Source: Vibrio bivalvicida (GTDB lineage: Bacteria; Pseudomonadota; Gammaproteobacteria; Enterobacterales; Vibrionaceae). Taken from it: a stretch of 64,000 bases of DNA. Each line of letters begins with the position of its first letter. Positions within the stretch are counted from its first letter, which is position 1. Below the pieces are notes generated by a model. It ran no database searches. It was not told the DNA's origin and saw nothing but the letters and a program-made list of their open reading frames with translations. Position numbers and translations under genes: made by a program. The stretch lies in assembly GCF_001399455.2 (NCBI RefSeq), contig NZ_LLEI02000021.1, positions 496,001 through 560,000 of the forward strand, in the 5' to 3' direction. Shown in pieces: positions 33,919 to 43,571 of this stretch.

Positions 33919-35550
33919 CTAGAGCATTACAGCGAAAGACTCATAGGGCATCAGGACTAAGTCATGGCCAAATGAAGAAATTGACTGCCCGTTGCTGATA
34001 AGTGTAATAACGGATCGGTCTGCTAAATGCTCGGGTAGATCGAAGCTTTGCGGCTCAGCGCTGAAATTGTTGATTACAACTAAGTGTTCAGTGTCATTCT
34101 TACGTTCGTAGGCAAAGACTTGCGGGTGTTGTTCGAGCAATGGAATAAAATCGCCATACACGATCACTGGGTGAACTTTGCGCAGCGTAATCAGTTTCTT
34201 GTAGTGATAGAAGATGGACTCTTTATCAGCAAGAGCGGCAGCAACGTTTATCTCTGGGTAGTTAGGGTTAACCTCTATCCATGGGGCGCTGTTAGTGAAA
34301 CCAGCATGGTTGTCATTATTCCATTGCATTGGGGTACGCGCGTTGTCACGTCCATTTTCATGGATGGCTGTCATCATATGTTCATGACTGACACCGGATT
34401 CGGTTTTCACTTTGTAGAAGTTGAGTGTTTCAATATCTTTATATTGTTCAATGGTTTCAAATGCAACGTTGGTCATGCCAATCTCTTCACCTTGATAGAT
34501 GTAGGGCGTCCCTTTCATAAAGTGTAGGGTTGTTGCGAGCATTTTGGCTGATCGGACGCGGTAGTGTTTATCACAGCCATATTTTGATACGACACGTGGC
34601 AAATCATGGTTGTTCCAAAATAGCGAGTTCCACCCTTGGTTTTTCAACTCAACTTGCCACTTGGTCAGCACTTGCTTAAACGTATTTAAGTCGAGTGGAA
34701 TAGGTTGCCATTTGTCGCCGTTTTGCCATGTGAGGGTGATGTGTTCAAATTGGAACACCATGGACAATTCTTGCCTTTCTGGATCACTATACAGTTTGGC
34801 AATGTCTGGTGTCGCTCCCCAGGTTTCGCCAACGGTAAGTAAGTCTTTGTTACCAAAGGTTGCTTGATTCATTTGTTTCAGCAGTGGGTGTAAACGTTCG
34901 CCATTGCCGGTGATCCCTTTATCGATTTCTTTTCCGATTAGGTCGATTACATCTAAACGAAATCCCCCGATGCCTTGGTCAATCCACCAGTTCATCATCT
35001 CGAACACTTTATTGTGCAGATTGGGATTTTCCCAGTTAAGATCGGGTTGGCGTTTTGAAAATAAGTGGAAAAAGTACTGCTGATTTTCTTCGTCCCATTG
35101 CCAAGCGCTGCCACCAAAGATCGAGTCAATAGTACTTGGAGGTGTACCATCTTCATTGGCATCGCGCCAGATGTAGAAATCACGATACTCACTGTTTGGA
35201 TTGCGTTTGGCTTCTATAAACCAAGGATGCTCGTCGGAGGTGTGGTTCACCACTAAATCCATGACAATACGGATACCGCGCAGTTTGGCTTGTTCAATAA
35301 GCTGTCGCATATCATCCATGGTGCCGAATTCAGGTGCGATGTCCTGATAGTCGGAGATGTCATAACCGTTATCATCCATTGGTGATTGATAAACCGGAGA
35401 GAGCCAAATGACGTCTATACCTAGATTCTTTAGATAGTCGAGCTTACAGATGATGCCTTGTAGGTCACCAATCCCATCGTTGTTTGAATCACAAAAGCTG
35501 CGTGGGTAAATCTGATATACCACACTGTCATGCCACCAACGCTTTTCCAT
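33919..35550 (-). CDS. Alpha-glucosidase, GH13 (oligo-1,6-glucosidase/MalL type)
   Basis: 543 residues, cytoplasmic, starting WWHDSVVYQIYPRSFCDSNNDGIGDLQGI. GH13 residues: nucleophile in GFRLDVIDL, acid/base in TVGETWG, third acid in FWNNHDLPR, plus VMDLVVNHTSDEHPWF. The DVIDL and ETWG context suits GH13_31-type alpha-glucosidases that cut maltose, isomaltose or short oligosaccharides. Trehalose-6-phosphate hydrolase TreC is a close relative, but no trehalose PTS gene is nearby, so maltodextrin use is more likely. It is divergent from a LysR regulator, with a LysR-type box 81 bases upstream. Confidence 0.88.
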   Translation of the reverse strand: MEKRWWHDSVVYQIYPRSFCDSNNDGIGDLQGIICKLDYLKNLGIDVIWLSPVYQSPMDDNGYDISDYQDIAPEFGTMDDMRQLIEQAKLRGIRIVMDLVVNHTSDEHPWFIEAKRNPNSEYRDFYIWRDANEDGTPPSTIDSIFGGSAWQWDEENQQYFFHLFSKRQPDLNWENPNLHNKVFEMMNWWIDQGIGGFRLDVIDLIGKEIDKGITGNGERLHPLLKQMNQATFGNKDLLTVGETWGATPDIAKLYSDPERQELSMVFQFEHITLTWQNGDKWQPIPLDLNTFKQVLTKWQVELKNQGWNSLFWNNHDLPRVVSKYGCDKHYRVRSAKMLATTLHFMKGTPYIYQGEEIGMTNVAFETIEQYKDIETLNFYKVKTESGVSHEHMMTAIHENGRDNARTPMQWNNDNHAGFTNSAPWIEVNPNYPEINVAAALADKESIFYHYKKLITLRKVHPVIVYGDFIPLLEQHPQVFAYERKNDTEHLVVINNFSAEPQSFDLPEHLADRSVITLISNGQSISSFGHDLVLMPYESFAVML

Positions 35551-35630
35551 CTTATACGCCCTAATTGAAATGGTTAACGATCCAAACTATAGCGAATGAA
35601 CGTGAGTAATAATAATTGATTGTTTGAATT

Positions 35631-35655
35631 GGGCTATAGAAAAAATCAATATCAC
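35631..35655. promoter_or_regulatory. LysR-type operator, glucosidase/lysR intergenic copy
   Basis: A 25-base element beginning GGGCTATAGAAAAAA and ending ATATCAC, with the dyad TATAG-N7-CAATA (one mismatch from TATAG-N7-CTATA) and a T-N11-A core. 23 of 25 bases match the copy upstream of malE at 37905-37929, in the same orientation and at nearly the same distance from a leftward gene start. Confidence 0.75.
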
Positions 35656-35695
35656 GCGTTACGCTTCTAGCTAACGAAAACTTCCGCGTAATATT

Positions 35696-36592
35696 ATGGA
35701 CAAGCAGTATCGCTATTTTTACGAAGTGGCTCGTCAGGGCAGCATTAAAGCCGCATCTGATAAGCTATTTATCAGCCAGCCATCGCTCACTACCGCAATA
35801 AAAAAGCTTGAAGAACAACTTGGTACTGACTTGTTTGTTCGAAAGTCGAAGGGTGTGGAGCTTACCGAATATGGCTGGGTTTACTTTCGCTATGTTCAAG
35901 AAGTGCAAGAAAAGCACACCCAGATGATACACCAGCTCTCTGATATGAAGCTTAGAAGTGGTGGCAAGGTCAAGTTGGGTATCGGTGAGGCGTGGTGGGA
36001 GTGCTTTGGGGCAGATGCCGTACAGCAATTCACCAGACAGTTTCCGAATAGTTCGATGCACATTGAGTTCGGCAATGGTTTATCAATGCTACATCATTTG
36101 ATTCACGATGAAATAGATTTGTTTGTTGGCCATGAAGTGATAGGGATTAACTCACGTCACCGTGTGCGATTTATTCCGCTCTTTCAAGAAAGTGAAGCTT
36201 GGTATGTGAGACCACAGCACCCTCTAAGGGCAAAAGCCAACATTGTCGAAAAAGCCACCGACTATCCATTAGTCAAGGTGACACCGGATCACGCTCGTCA
36301 TGGTGATGTGCTGACAGAAGAAGGTGCAGAATTGTTTACGGTGGCTGCGCAAAACACCCAAGTTACCTACGAATTAGACTCACTTTCGGCCAGTATTGAT
36401 GTGGTTAAAATGAGCAATGCCATTATGCCTTATACATCAAAGCTGGAAGAGTACTTTGTAAACCAAGGTCTAGCCTTACTGTGGCTAAATGAAGAGCAAC
36501 TTGGCCAGGTAGGAATTTACACCAAAGTTGGGGATTTTACTCAGCCGACTCAAGCTTTGATCGATTTAATTGTAAAAAAAGCCGAGAGTTAA
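35696..36592 (+). CDS. LysR-family regulator of the maltodextrin region
   Basis: 298 residues. N-terminal winged helix (about 1-60; YFYEVARQGSIKAASDKLFISQPSLTTAIKKLEE) and a C-terminal periplasmic-binding-protein-like co-inducer domain (about 90-295). Divergent from the glucosidase, with a T-N11-A box 40 bases before its own start, the classic autoregulated arrangement. The second box in front of malE suggests that it controls at least two transcripts. Maltose genes are usually controlled by MalT or LacI-type MalR, so a LysR controller would be less usual; the ligand is unknown. Confidence 0.9.
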   Translation: MDKQYRYFYEVARQGSIKAASDKLFISQPSLTTAIKKLEEQLGTDLFVRKSKGVELTEYGWVYFRYVQEVQEKHTQMIHQLSDMKLRSGGKVKLGIGEAWWECFGADAVQQFTRQFPNSSMHIEFGNGLSMLHHLIHDEIDLFVGHEVIGINSRHRVRFIPLFQESEAWYVRPQHPLRAKANIVEKATDYPLVKVTPDHARHGDVLTEEGAELFTVAAQNTQVTYELDSLSASIDVVKMSNAIMPYTSKLEEYFVNQGLALLWLNEEQLGQVGIYTKVGDFTQPTQALIDLIVKKAES

Positions 36593-36601
36593 ACTCTCGG
36601 C
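36575..36601 (-). terminator. Terminator of malE overlapping the lysR stop codon
   Basis: Ten-bp perfect arms GCCGAGAGTT/AACTCTCGGC (36581-36590 and 36592-36601). Read leftward the stem is followed by T7 (36574-36580). The 3' end and TAA of the convergent LysR gene are part of the hairpin. Confidence 0.88.
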
Positions 36602-36648
36602 AAAAGGACTGAACAAGTCAAAATTAAAAAGTAGGTTGTTAAGATTCG

Positions 36649-37827
36649 CTATTTGACGATTTGCTTCGCCGCCGTATCAAGCGCTTGTTTAACGGTTTGT
36701 TTGCCTTGCATCGCATTGTCAATCGCTGCGCCTTCAGCGAACCAGTAAGCAGTCATTTGTGGAATGTTTGGCATGATCTCGCCATTTTCTGCGTTGGTCA
36801 TGGTTGCTTTTATTCGCTCATCACTTTCAAGGATCTTTTGGAAGCTTTTCAGCGTTACAGCGCCAAGCGGTTTATCATCGTTCATTACTTTTAGAGCCTC
36901 ATCGACAAACAAGTAGTTTTCCAAGAACTCTATAGCCAAGTCTTCATTTGGGCTGGCGGCATTAATGCCTGCACTCAGTACACCAACGAATGGATTCCCT
37001 TTACCTCCATTCAGGGTTGGCAGCTTAGCGACACCATAGTTGAGCCCCATTTTATCGAGGTTTCCCCAAGACCAAGGGCCGTTAATGGTCATGGCGACTT
37101 CCCCTTTACTAAATGCAGCCTCAGATACCGAGTAATCCATGTCCGGATTCACGACACCCTGATTGACCATGTCAACCAGAAACTGAAGCCCTTTAACGCC
37201 AGCTTGGTTATTAACGCCGGTTTTTTGTCCGTTATAGCCGCCTTCAATTTTCTCAAATGCGTAGGCACCTCCGGCTGAAATCATTGGCCAGGTAAAGTAG
37301 GCATTTTTCACATCCCACATGATTGCTTGCTTGCCTTGCGCTGCCATTTGTTTGTGAATACCTGCTAGCTCTTCCCATGTTCTTGGTGGTTCTGGCAATA
37401 AATCTTTGTTGTAAATGAGTGACGGTGTTTCTACCGCCATGGGATAACCCATGATCTTGCCATTGACAGTGACGGCATCCCAACTAAAGTCGACAAGCTT
37501 ATCTTTAAATTCTTGGCTTGGGTTGAGTTCTTTTAATAGCCCAGCCTCTGCATAGCCGCCGAATCGGTCGTGCGCCCAGAAGATAACGTCTGGCCCCATA
37601 CCTTTTGCAGCGACTTTTTCGAAACGTTCTTCTAATGACTCTGGATGTTGAACAATGACTTTCACCCCAGTATCTTGTTCAAACTGTTTACCGATCTTCG
37701 CTAAGCCTTCATAGCTCTTATCACCGTTTATCCAAATCGTAATTTCGCCTTCGGTCATCGCTGCAACAGGGCTAGATGCGAGTATAGCCAGAGTTAGAAT
37801 AGAAAGAGGTTTTAGGTACTTGTTCAT
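36649..37827 (-). CDS. malE: Maltose/maltodextrin-binding protein (MalE-like)
   Basis: 392 residues. Signal peptide (about 1-23, ending VAA; next residues [19 protein letters not shown]) and an extracellular solute-binding fold: [46 protein letters not shown] and [12 protein letters not shown] match E. coli MalE segment by segment. It delivers maltodextrin to MalFGK2 in the inner membrane. No malF, malG or malK is in this window, so it is either an orphan paralogue or the operon is split. I start at ATG 37827; a TTG nine bases upstream is weaker. A LysR-type box lies 78 bases upstream. Confidence 0.93.
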   Translation of the reverse strand: MNKYLKPLSILTLAILASSPVAAMTEGEITIWINGDKSYEGLAKIGKQFEQDTGVKVIVQHPESLEERFEKVAAKGMGPDVIFWAHDRFGGYAEAGLLKELNPSQEFKDKLVDFSWDAVTVNGKIMGYPMAVETPSLIYNKDLLPEPPRTWEELAGIHKQMAAQGKQAIMWDVKNAYFTWPMISAGGAYAFEKIEGGYNGQKTGVNNQAGVKGLQFLVDMVNQGVVNPDMDYSVSEAAFSKGEVAMTINGPWSWGNLDKMGLNYGVAKLPTLNGGKGNPFVGVLSAGINAASPNEDLAIEFLENYLFVDEALKVMNDDKPLGAVTLKSFQKILESDERIKATMTNAENGEIMPNIPQMTAYWFAEGAAIDNAMQGKQTVKQALDTAAKQIVK

Positions 37828-37904
37828 CACTATCAATCCATGTCATTAACTTTAGTGCCAAGTTATCCCTATTCTATCCAACGGGAAAATAGATAATCGA
37901 GAGT

Positions 37905-37929
37905 GGGCTATAGAAAAAAGCTATATCAC
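37905..37929. promoter_or_regulatory. LysR-type operator upstream of malE
   Basis: Begins GGGCTATAGAAAAAA and ends ATATCAC, with a perfect dyad TATAG-AAAAAAG-CTATA (T-N11-A core). It lies 78 bases from the malE start. Near-identical to 35631-35655. Confidence 0.78.
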
Positions 37930-37949
37930 AGATTAAAGGTGTGCTTGTG

Positions 37950-37987
37950 GTCAAATAAAGCGGCCCATTGTTTCCAATGTGCCGCTT
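37950..37987 (-). terminator. Terminator of malZ
   Basis: Stem AAGCGGC/GCCGCTT (37958-37964 and 37981-37987) with inner CATTG/CAATG pairing. Read leftward it is followed by TATTTG. Confidence 0.75.
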
Positions 37988-38018
37988 GTGTGATTGTTAA
38001 TAGTGTGAACTTAACTGG

Positions 38019-39869
38019 CTACCTATCCGCTGTTAGCAGTAGGCTAGAGCGAGGTGGGATAGACAGGTCTAACAATCCATTTGCAGCGTATGTCCTTTCT
38101 CCGCATAGCTCACCATGAAACTCGCAAGTGTGAATATCTGCCCGCCAGACAGGAAGCTTACGATGGACAGTTTTGTCGCTCAGGTTGAAAGCGCACAATA
38201 GGATGTCTTGGTCAAATGTTCGCGCAAAGACAAAGCACTCATCATCATGATGAATGGGGATGTAGTCACCCTTTTGTAGTGCAGGGTGAGCCTTTCGAAT
38301 TGCAATCAACTGTTGAAACCAATCGAAGTACTGTGAGCTTTCCACTTGTTCCCATGGCATAGTGCGTCGATTGTCTGGGTCATGGCTGCCCATCATGCCA
38401 AGTTCGGTACCGTAATAGATACAAGGCGTACCTACGTAGCTAAACAACAAAACACAGGCGAGCTTAAACAAGCGAGGATCGTGTTTCACCAGTTCAAGAA
38501 AGCGTGCAGTGTCGTGGCTGTCTAGTTGATTAAGTTGGGCCAACTGGTTTTGCCACGGCAGCTTGGCGCGTGCTTCCGCCTGCCAATCAATAAACTCGTT
38601 AATGCTGATATCGATAGGGTCAAAAGCAATATCGAGTTTGGCTAATAGTGCTCTTAGCGGATGAGCAAAACCGTAATAGTTCATCGCGCCATCTTCCTGA
38701 TCACCTTGTAGCCACTGGGTAGCTTCAAAGAAGTGTTCACCTAACACATAGCAATCTGGGTTAACTTGCTTGGCCGAATCTCGAAACGCTTTTACATAAT
38801 GGGCGTTGTTTGCTGCACCTTCACCTTCACCAAGCATATGGATCACATCAAAGCGCCAAGCATCAATTTGGTAGGGTGGTTTCAGCCAGTGCTTGATAAC
38901 AGCATCGTTGGTGGCATATATATAATCTTTCACTTGTTGGTTTTCAAAGTTGAGTACGGGTAATGAACGTATTCCCTTCCAGCCGACGTACTCTTGGCTA
39001 TCACCGTTGAAGAAATAGTAATCACGGTATGGAGATAGAGGGGATTGATAGGCACCAAGAGAATCTTGTCGCCCTTGCAAGTTAAACCACGGGTGTTCGG
39101 TTGAGGTGTGGTTGAACACTGCATCAAGCATGATCTTCATTTCTCGTTTATGCAGTTGTTGGCAAAGGTGAGCAAAGTGCTCATTGCTGCCTAAATGAGG
39201 GTCAACCTCTAGGTAATTGGAAGTGTCGTATTTGTGATTACTTGGCGCAGTAAAAATCGGGTTAAGGTACAGTGCCGTTACTCCCAACTGTTGCAGATAG
39301 TCTAGTTTACTTTCTACGCCATACAAATCTCCGCCATAGAATTCACAGCCGCCGTTACCACCGCTTGTATCTACAGGCTCTCCCCATTGTTTGGTAACGA
39401 CAGGTTTTCTCCCACCAGATACCAAATACTCGCTATCTTTAACGCTGATTTCTGGTCGTCCATTACAGAAACGGTCAGGGAATATTTGGTAGAAAACTTG
39501 TTCTTGCACCCAACTTGGAGGTTGATGCTCGGCGTTGTATTTAAAGTGTGTTTCTTTAGGTGCAACTCGCTTTGAAATGCCTTTGGCATCAAGCCAATAT
39601 TGTCCATTTTCAGTTAACAGTTTAAACACATAGTGAGTGACATCTCGATCTCTGTTGAGTTGAAAGCTAGCTTGCCAGTAGTTTAAATGGGCACTGCTTT
39701 TGCTTAACGTCAGCTCAACCAGATACTCTTCATTGTCCGGCTCATGTCGCAGCATAACTTTGGTAAAGTTAACCGCTTTCTCTGTTGCTAAGGTGACGGT
39801 AAGTTTTTTGTCTTCTAACGTTAGCCAATCAGAAGACTGTCCGTGATAGATAAATGGAAGTGACTTCAT
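38019..39869 (-). CDS. malZ: Maltodextrin glucosidase (MalZ-like, GH13_21)
   Basis: 616 residues, cytoplasmic. N-terminal CBM34-like immunoglobulin domain (about 1-120), then a GH13 barrel beginning WVQEQVFYQIFPDRFCNG. Nucleophile in DAWRFDVIHMLGEG, acid/base in CYVLGEHFF, third acid in QLDSHDTARF; the terminal domain is short. This matches MalZ/cyclomaltodextrinase/neopullulanase enzymes that release glucose from maltodextrins or open cyclodextrins. Its ATG lies one base after the upstream amylase stop, and that amylase's last codons provide the ribosome site GAGGGAT, so the two are coupled. Neopullulanase activity is the main alternative. Confidence 0.88.
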   Translation of the reverse strand: MKSLPFIYHGQSSDWLTLEDKKLTVTLATEKAVNFTKVMLRHEPDNEEYLVELTLSKSSAHLNYWQASFQLNRDRDVTHYVFKLLTENGQYWLDAKGISKRVAPKETHFKYNAEHQPPSWVQEQVFYQIFPDRFCNGRPEISVKDSEYLVSGGRKPVVTKQWGEPVDTSGGNGGCEFYGGDLYGVESKLDYLQQLGVTALYLNPIFTAPSNHKYDTSNYLEVDPHLGSNEHFAHLCQQLHKREMKIMLDAVFNHTSTEHPWFNLQGRQDSLGAYQSPLSPYRDYYFFNGDSQEYVGWKGIRSLPVLNFENQQVKDYIYATNDAVIKHWLKPPYQIDAWRFDVIHMLGEGEGAANNAHYVKAFRDSAKQVNPDCYVLGEHFFEATQWLQGDQEDGAMNYYGFAHPLRALLAKLDIAFDPIDISINEFIDWQAEARAKLPWQNQLAQLNQLDSHDTARFLELVKHDPRLFKLACVLLFSYVGTPCIYYGTELGMMGSHDPDNRRTMPWEQVESSQYFDWFQQLIAIRKAHPALQKGDYIPIHHDDECFVFARTFDQDILLCAFNLSDKTVHRKLPVWRADIHTCEFHGELCGERTYAANGLLDLSIPPRSSLLLTADR

Positions 39870-39870
39870 C

Positions 39871-41661
39871 TTAATCCCTCAACTGATTGAGATTATCTAA
39901 ACATAGAAAATGGGTCGCGAGTGGGGCAAGGTCGATTTCAAGCAGTGACTGTTCATTACTCACCTTTAATGAGTAGGTTTGATCATTAAGTTTATCAACC
40001 AATGGGTAAACCCCTATTTTCAATTGCCACAAGTCCACTAATTCTGTAGGAATAACTAGCTCGACCTGTTTAGACTGTTGGTCGCTAAAGTTAGTCACAA
40101 TGATGATAGCTTGGTCGTCATTGGAGCGGGCAAAGGCATATAGCTTATCTTGCATTTCAGCAAAGTTAGCGAAATTGGCGGCATACAAGTCATGATAGTC
40201 ACCACATAACGCAGGGGTGTTCAACGTTAGGTTAAGCAGCTTGCTGTAGAAGGTTCTCAGCTCAAGTTCTGATCTTGAAAGTTGCCCACCGTCAAAAAGA
40301 CCATTGTTCATCCAGCGCTGGTGGGCAGGGACACCAATATAATCAAAAATTGAGGTTCGCGAAGGTTGGCCAAATCCTGCCATTTCTGCCCCCTCTTCTC
40401 CGACTTCTTGGCCAAAATAAATCATAGTTGGTGAGCTTGATAAACAAGCAGAGACGAGCATGGCAGGCTTGCCTTTTTCGCCGCTTCCAGCAAATTCTGG
40501 AGAAGCAACACGCTGTTCATCGTGGTTGTCGAGAAAGTGCAGCATTTGGTGCTCAATATCGCGTAGCTGATGCTGAATTCGGCCAATCTCTTTGGTTGAG
40601 CCTTTATCTTGGATGATGTCTTTCAAAGCATCATAAAGGTCGACTTTATCGTATAAGTAATCCATCTTGCCCAATTGTATGTAATCACGATACAGGTGCG
40701 GTTGGTAAACCTCCGCCATAATAAAGGCCTCTGGGTTAACGTGTTTAATTGAGGCGTTCATAAAGCTCCAGAACTCAACGGGAACCATTTCTGCCATATC
40801 GTAGCGGAAACCATCGACGCCTTGTTCCAACCAATAAATAGCGATATCGCGGAACTTAACCCAAGAGTCTGGGACCTCTTTATCTAACCAGAACTGGTAG
40901 TGCTCATTGGCGGACTTAAATCGATAATTTTCAGGTAGCGCTGCAAAGTCTTTGCTGCCATCGGGTCTTACCCCATAGTTGACTTTAACGGTTTCATACC
41001 AATCATCGTGATTGGGTTTGGCAAGACGCGAACCATTGCCTGTCCATTTTGCTGGGTATTCATCAAATGGGTTGAGTAAGTTAGGGTGTCGCTCTCCACC
41101 TAGTGGTGGTTGTTCAATTAAAGTATCTGGAAGTTCAAACGCTTGGTCTGGGATATAGTAAAAGTTGTTATCTTTAGCGTAGGTAAGGCTAGTGTCATCA
41201 TTTGCACCGAAGTCACTCACACCATCTGGATTGTTCAGCCCTGTGTAAACGCGCGCAACATGGTTGGGTACAATATCAATGATTACCTTCATACCCGCGT
41301 CATGTGTTCGGGCAATTAGGTCGGCAAACTCTTGGTTACGATGGCTAGGATCATCGGCCAGGTCAGGGTTGACCGAGTAGTAATCTTTTACGGCGTAAGG
41401 TGAACCAGCTCGACCTTTTACAACGCTAGGGTGATCATTGCTAATGCCAAAATCACTGTAGTCACCAATCACAGCATGGTGAGGAACGCCAGTATACCAA
41501 ATATGGGTGATGCCGAGCTTTCGGATCTCTTGCAATGCCTTTTCGGTGAAGTCGCTGAATTTCCCCACGCCGTTTTGCTCTATGGTTCCCCAAGGAGCAT
41601 TGGTTTGATTAGTGTTGCCAAACAGTCGGGTGAAGACTTGGTAGATGTTTTGTTTATTCAT
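39871..41661 (-). CDS. Cytoplasmic alpha-amylase family protein (GH13)
   Basis: 596 residues without a signal peptide. Opens IYQVFTRLFGNTNQTN, then the GH13 regions: VIIDIVPNHVAR, nucleophile in GVDGFRYDMAEM, acid/base in AFIMAEVY, and third acid in MLHFLDNHDEQRVAS. The insert with repeated NHDDWYETVKVNYG and PDGSKDFAALP is typical of a marine/Bacteroidetes-like GH13 subgroup (SusA-like). It probably hydrolyses imported maltodextrin ahead of MalZ. It is the first gene of the amylase-malZ unit. A GGGATGAG element 59 bases upstream (41720-41727, minus strand) resembles a MalT half-site. Confidence 0.87.
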   Translation of the reverse strand: MNKQNIYQVFTRLFGNTNQTNAPWGTIEQNGVGKFSDFTEKALQEIRKLGITHIWYTGVPHHAVIGDYSDFGISNDHPSVVKGRAGSPYAVKDYYSVNPDLADDPSHRNQEFADLIARTHDAGMKVIIDIVPNHVARVYTGLNNPDGVSDFGANDDTSLTYAKDNNFYYIPDQAFELPDTLIEQPPLGGERHPNLLNPFDEYPAKWTGNGSRLAKPNHDDWYETVKVNYGVRPDGSKDFAALPENYRFKSANEHYQFWLDKEVPDSWVKFRDIAIYWLEQGVDGFRYDMAEMVPVEFWSFMNASIKHVNPEAFIMAEVYQPHLYRDYIQLGKMDYLYDKVDLYDALKDIIQDKGSTKEIGRIQHQLRDIEHQMLHFLDNHDEQRVASPEFAGSGEKGKPAMLVSACLSSSPTMIYFGQEVGEEGAEMAGFGQPSRTSIFDYIGVPAHQRWMNNGLFDGGQLSRSELELRTFYSKLLNLTLNTPALCGDYHDLYAANFANFAEMQDKLYAFARSNDDQAIIIVTNFSDQQSKQVELVIPTELVDLWQLKIGVYPLVDKLNDQTYSLKVSNEQSLLEIDLAPLATHFLCLDNLNQLRD

Positions 41662-41761
41662 TATGTAGGGTAGCCAATTGTTGTTTTGTCAAAGGCTAAA
41701 ACAAGCTAAGAGGAGCGAACTCATCCCTTGTTAAACTATAGGGGGCGTAGAAAAGGAAAGT

Positions 41762-41872
41762 GTGATTTTAGTTAAACAATTTCTCCTGACCTACAAGATA
41801 TTCATATTGATATCATGCATTGCATTGGCTGCGTTTATTGTATTGGCACTCGCATATACGAGTGGTAAATAA
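41762..41872 (+). CDS. Possible 36-residue single-pass membrane peptide
   Basis: GTG at 41762, with AAGGA four bases upstream, opens 36 codons ending TAA at 41870-41872. The product starts MILVKQFLLTYKIFILISCI and continues ALAAFIVLALAYTSGK, i.e. one strong hydrophobic helix with a basic N-terminus. It lies between the amylase and the serine-hydrolase genes in a gap that otherwise has no gene. Small one-helix proteins of this kind are often missed. No homology is claimed. Confidence 0.4.
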   Translation: MILVKQFLLTYKIFILISCIALAAFIVLALAYTSGK

Positions 41873-41927
41873 CTTTAATAACAAATAGTTAATTACAATG
41901 GGGCATTCGCACACATCGGGAGTCAGA

Positions 41928-43361
41928 ATGATGGTTACATTCAAACGAAATCGGTTTCTCAAGGTATTATCAATAGCAACTGGCGCTGCTCTGCTTTCCT
42001 CAAATTCCAGTGCAGAGTTGCTTACGGCGCACCACGGAATGTATGAAGCAGAAAATGCTGACGCACAGAATATGTTCTTCTACGAGCAAGAGGGCAAGCA
42101 GTATCTGTATAGCTCATGGGGAGTTGTGCCGATTGAGGTCAATGAAAAGGGTGAGTTCAAAGCTGTCGACCCGAATATTCCGCTCACTGGCTCCTTTTAT
42201 CACAAAGATGATCAGCAGTATCAGTCGGGGCGCTTTCAATACAGCCAGTTTACTAGTTCGTTTGGCCGAGCAGACAAGAGTAGCATTGAGCCTGACGTAG
42301 CTCTGCTGTTTGATGATTATTGGTGGAATTCGTTGGCCGACGTCAACAACTGCGACTACAAAGAGTGGCAAGCAGACACACATACTCGCTACAATCGTGA
42401 AGTTATTGAGTCACTAATTGCTACGAGCAAAGACCCGAATTCTAAGTATGCGAATACCGACAGTTTGTTGATCGCTAAAGACGGCAAATTGGTGATCGAA
42501 GAGTATTTCGGTGGCTGGCGGGCTGAGTTTCCCCATACTATTCAATCGATCAGTAAAAGCTTAACTTCTTTAGCAACAGGTACAGCTATCAAGCAAAAGT
42601 TTATTGGCGGTTACCAAGCGAAAATTGCCGATCTAATACCGTCCTACAGCAAGCTTCTTCAAAACGAAAAATCACAGTTAACTTTACATCACTTCCTATC
42701 GATGGGAGCAGGACTGAATTGGGATGAATGGTCGATACCTTACGAAAACCCAAATAATGTGAGAGCCATCGAAATGGCAAGTCTTGATCCAGTTGAGTTT
42801 ATCCTTGATCGCGATGTTGCCGTACAACCTGGTACTCAGTTTCAGTACAACGGTGGTTTAGTTACTGTGGTGGGCGACATTATTGCGAAGAAGAGTAGTA
42901 CAAAGAACTTAGCGGACTACTGGCAATCTAGCCCAATTAATGCGCTTTGTTTCCAAAATGCCTATATGTCGATGCAAGCAGGTGGTGTAAGCAATGCAGC
43001 AGGTGGGGCTTATATGCGCCCTAGAGATATGTTAAAAGTTGGCCAGTTTGTTGCTCAAGATGGTGTCTGGCAACAAGAACGGATATTACCTGAAGGATGG
43101 ATCGAGCGATCGACTGAGAAGTATCTAGATACCAACGATACAGATGTAAGTTATGGATATTACTGGTGGCTAAGTGATGCAGAGGTCAATGGGAAAACAT
43201 ATAGTGTCACTTATGGTTTGGGATATGGCGGTCAGATCGTCGCTGTGGTGAATGAACTAAACTTGGTTGTTGCGCGAACTGCTTGGCAAATGGCGGGGCC
43301 AACACCTTACCAAGAAATGATGCAAGACTATATTATTCCCGCATTCACTTCAGTTAAATAA
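41928..43361 (+). CDS. Secreted serine hydrolase of the beta-lactamase (class C/AmpC-like) superfamily
   Basis: 477 residues. Signal peptide ending SSA (about 1-28 from ATG 41928), then a region of about 120 residues with no assignment, and a beta-lactamase-fold domain (about 165-470). SxxK is in TIQSISKSLTSLATG, the Tyr-x-Asn motif in FQYNGGLVTVV, and a late GYGGQIVAVV replaces the KTG strand. Such proteins are esterases, D-aminopeptidases or carboxypeptidases as often as beta-lactamases. GGGAG lies before ATG 41928. An earlier ATG at 41898 would add ten residues with no signal benefit. Confidence 0.85.
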   Translation: MMVTFKRNRFLKVLSIATGAALLSSNSSAELLTAHHGMYEAENADAQNMFFYEQEGKQYLYSSWGVVPIEVNEKGEFKAVDPNIPLTGSFYHKDDQQYQSGRFQYSQFTSSFGRADKSSIEPDVALLFDDYWWNSLADVNNCDYKEWQADTHTRYNREVIESLIATSKDPNSKYANTDSLLIAKDGKLVIEEYFGGWRAEFPHTIQSISKSLTSLATGTAIKQKFIGGYQAKIADLIPSYSKLLQNEKSQLTLHHFLSMGAGLNWDEWSIPYENPNNVRAIEMASLDPVEFILDRDVAVQPGTQFQYNGGLVTVVGDIIAKKSSTKNLADYWQSSPINALCFQNAYMSMQAGGVSNAAGGAYMRPRDMLKVGQFVAQDGVWQQERILPEGWIERSTEKYLDTNDTDVSYGYYWWLSDAEVNGKTYSVTYGLGYGGQIVAVVNELNLVVARTAWQMAGPTPYQEMMQDYIIPAFTSVK

Positions 43362-43388
43362 GTCAGTAATGGTGGTGTAAAGTTGGGA

Positions 43389-43428
43389 AAAGCTCACAAA
43401 AACGCGAATTTTGTGGGCTTTAGTTTTT
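43389..43428 (+). terminator. Terminator of the serine-hydrolase gene
   Basis: Stem AAAGCTCACAAAA/TTTTGTGGGCTTT (one G-T pair) with a 7-base loop, then AGTTTTT. Confidence 0.85.
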
Positions 43429-43571
43429 CACAAACTATTCTCGCTTCGTCTTTAATATCAGGGTTTAACGTTTTCTTAAGTTGTATTTTTTGGTACGAAA
43501 GTTAACTTTGACACTTGAGCTGTGTTTCCTAAGCTTAACTTGAGTAAAACGTCACAGGAAAGGAGAACACA

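Noticed and set aside
33919..35550. Trehalose-6-phosphate hydrolase TreC
   Set aside because: Sequence alone cannot exclude it, but no trehalose PTS or TreR is nearby and the shared operator links it to malE.
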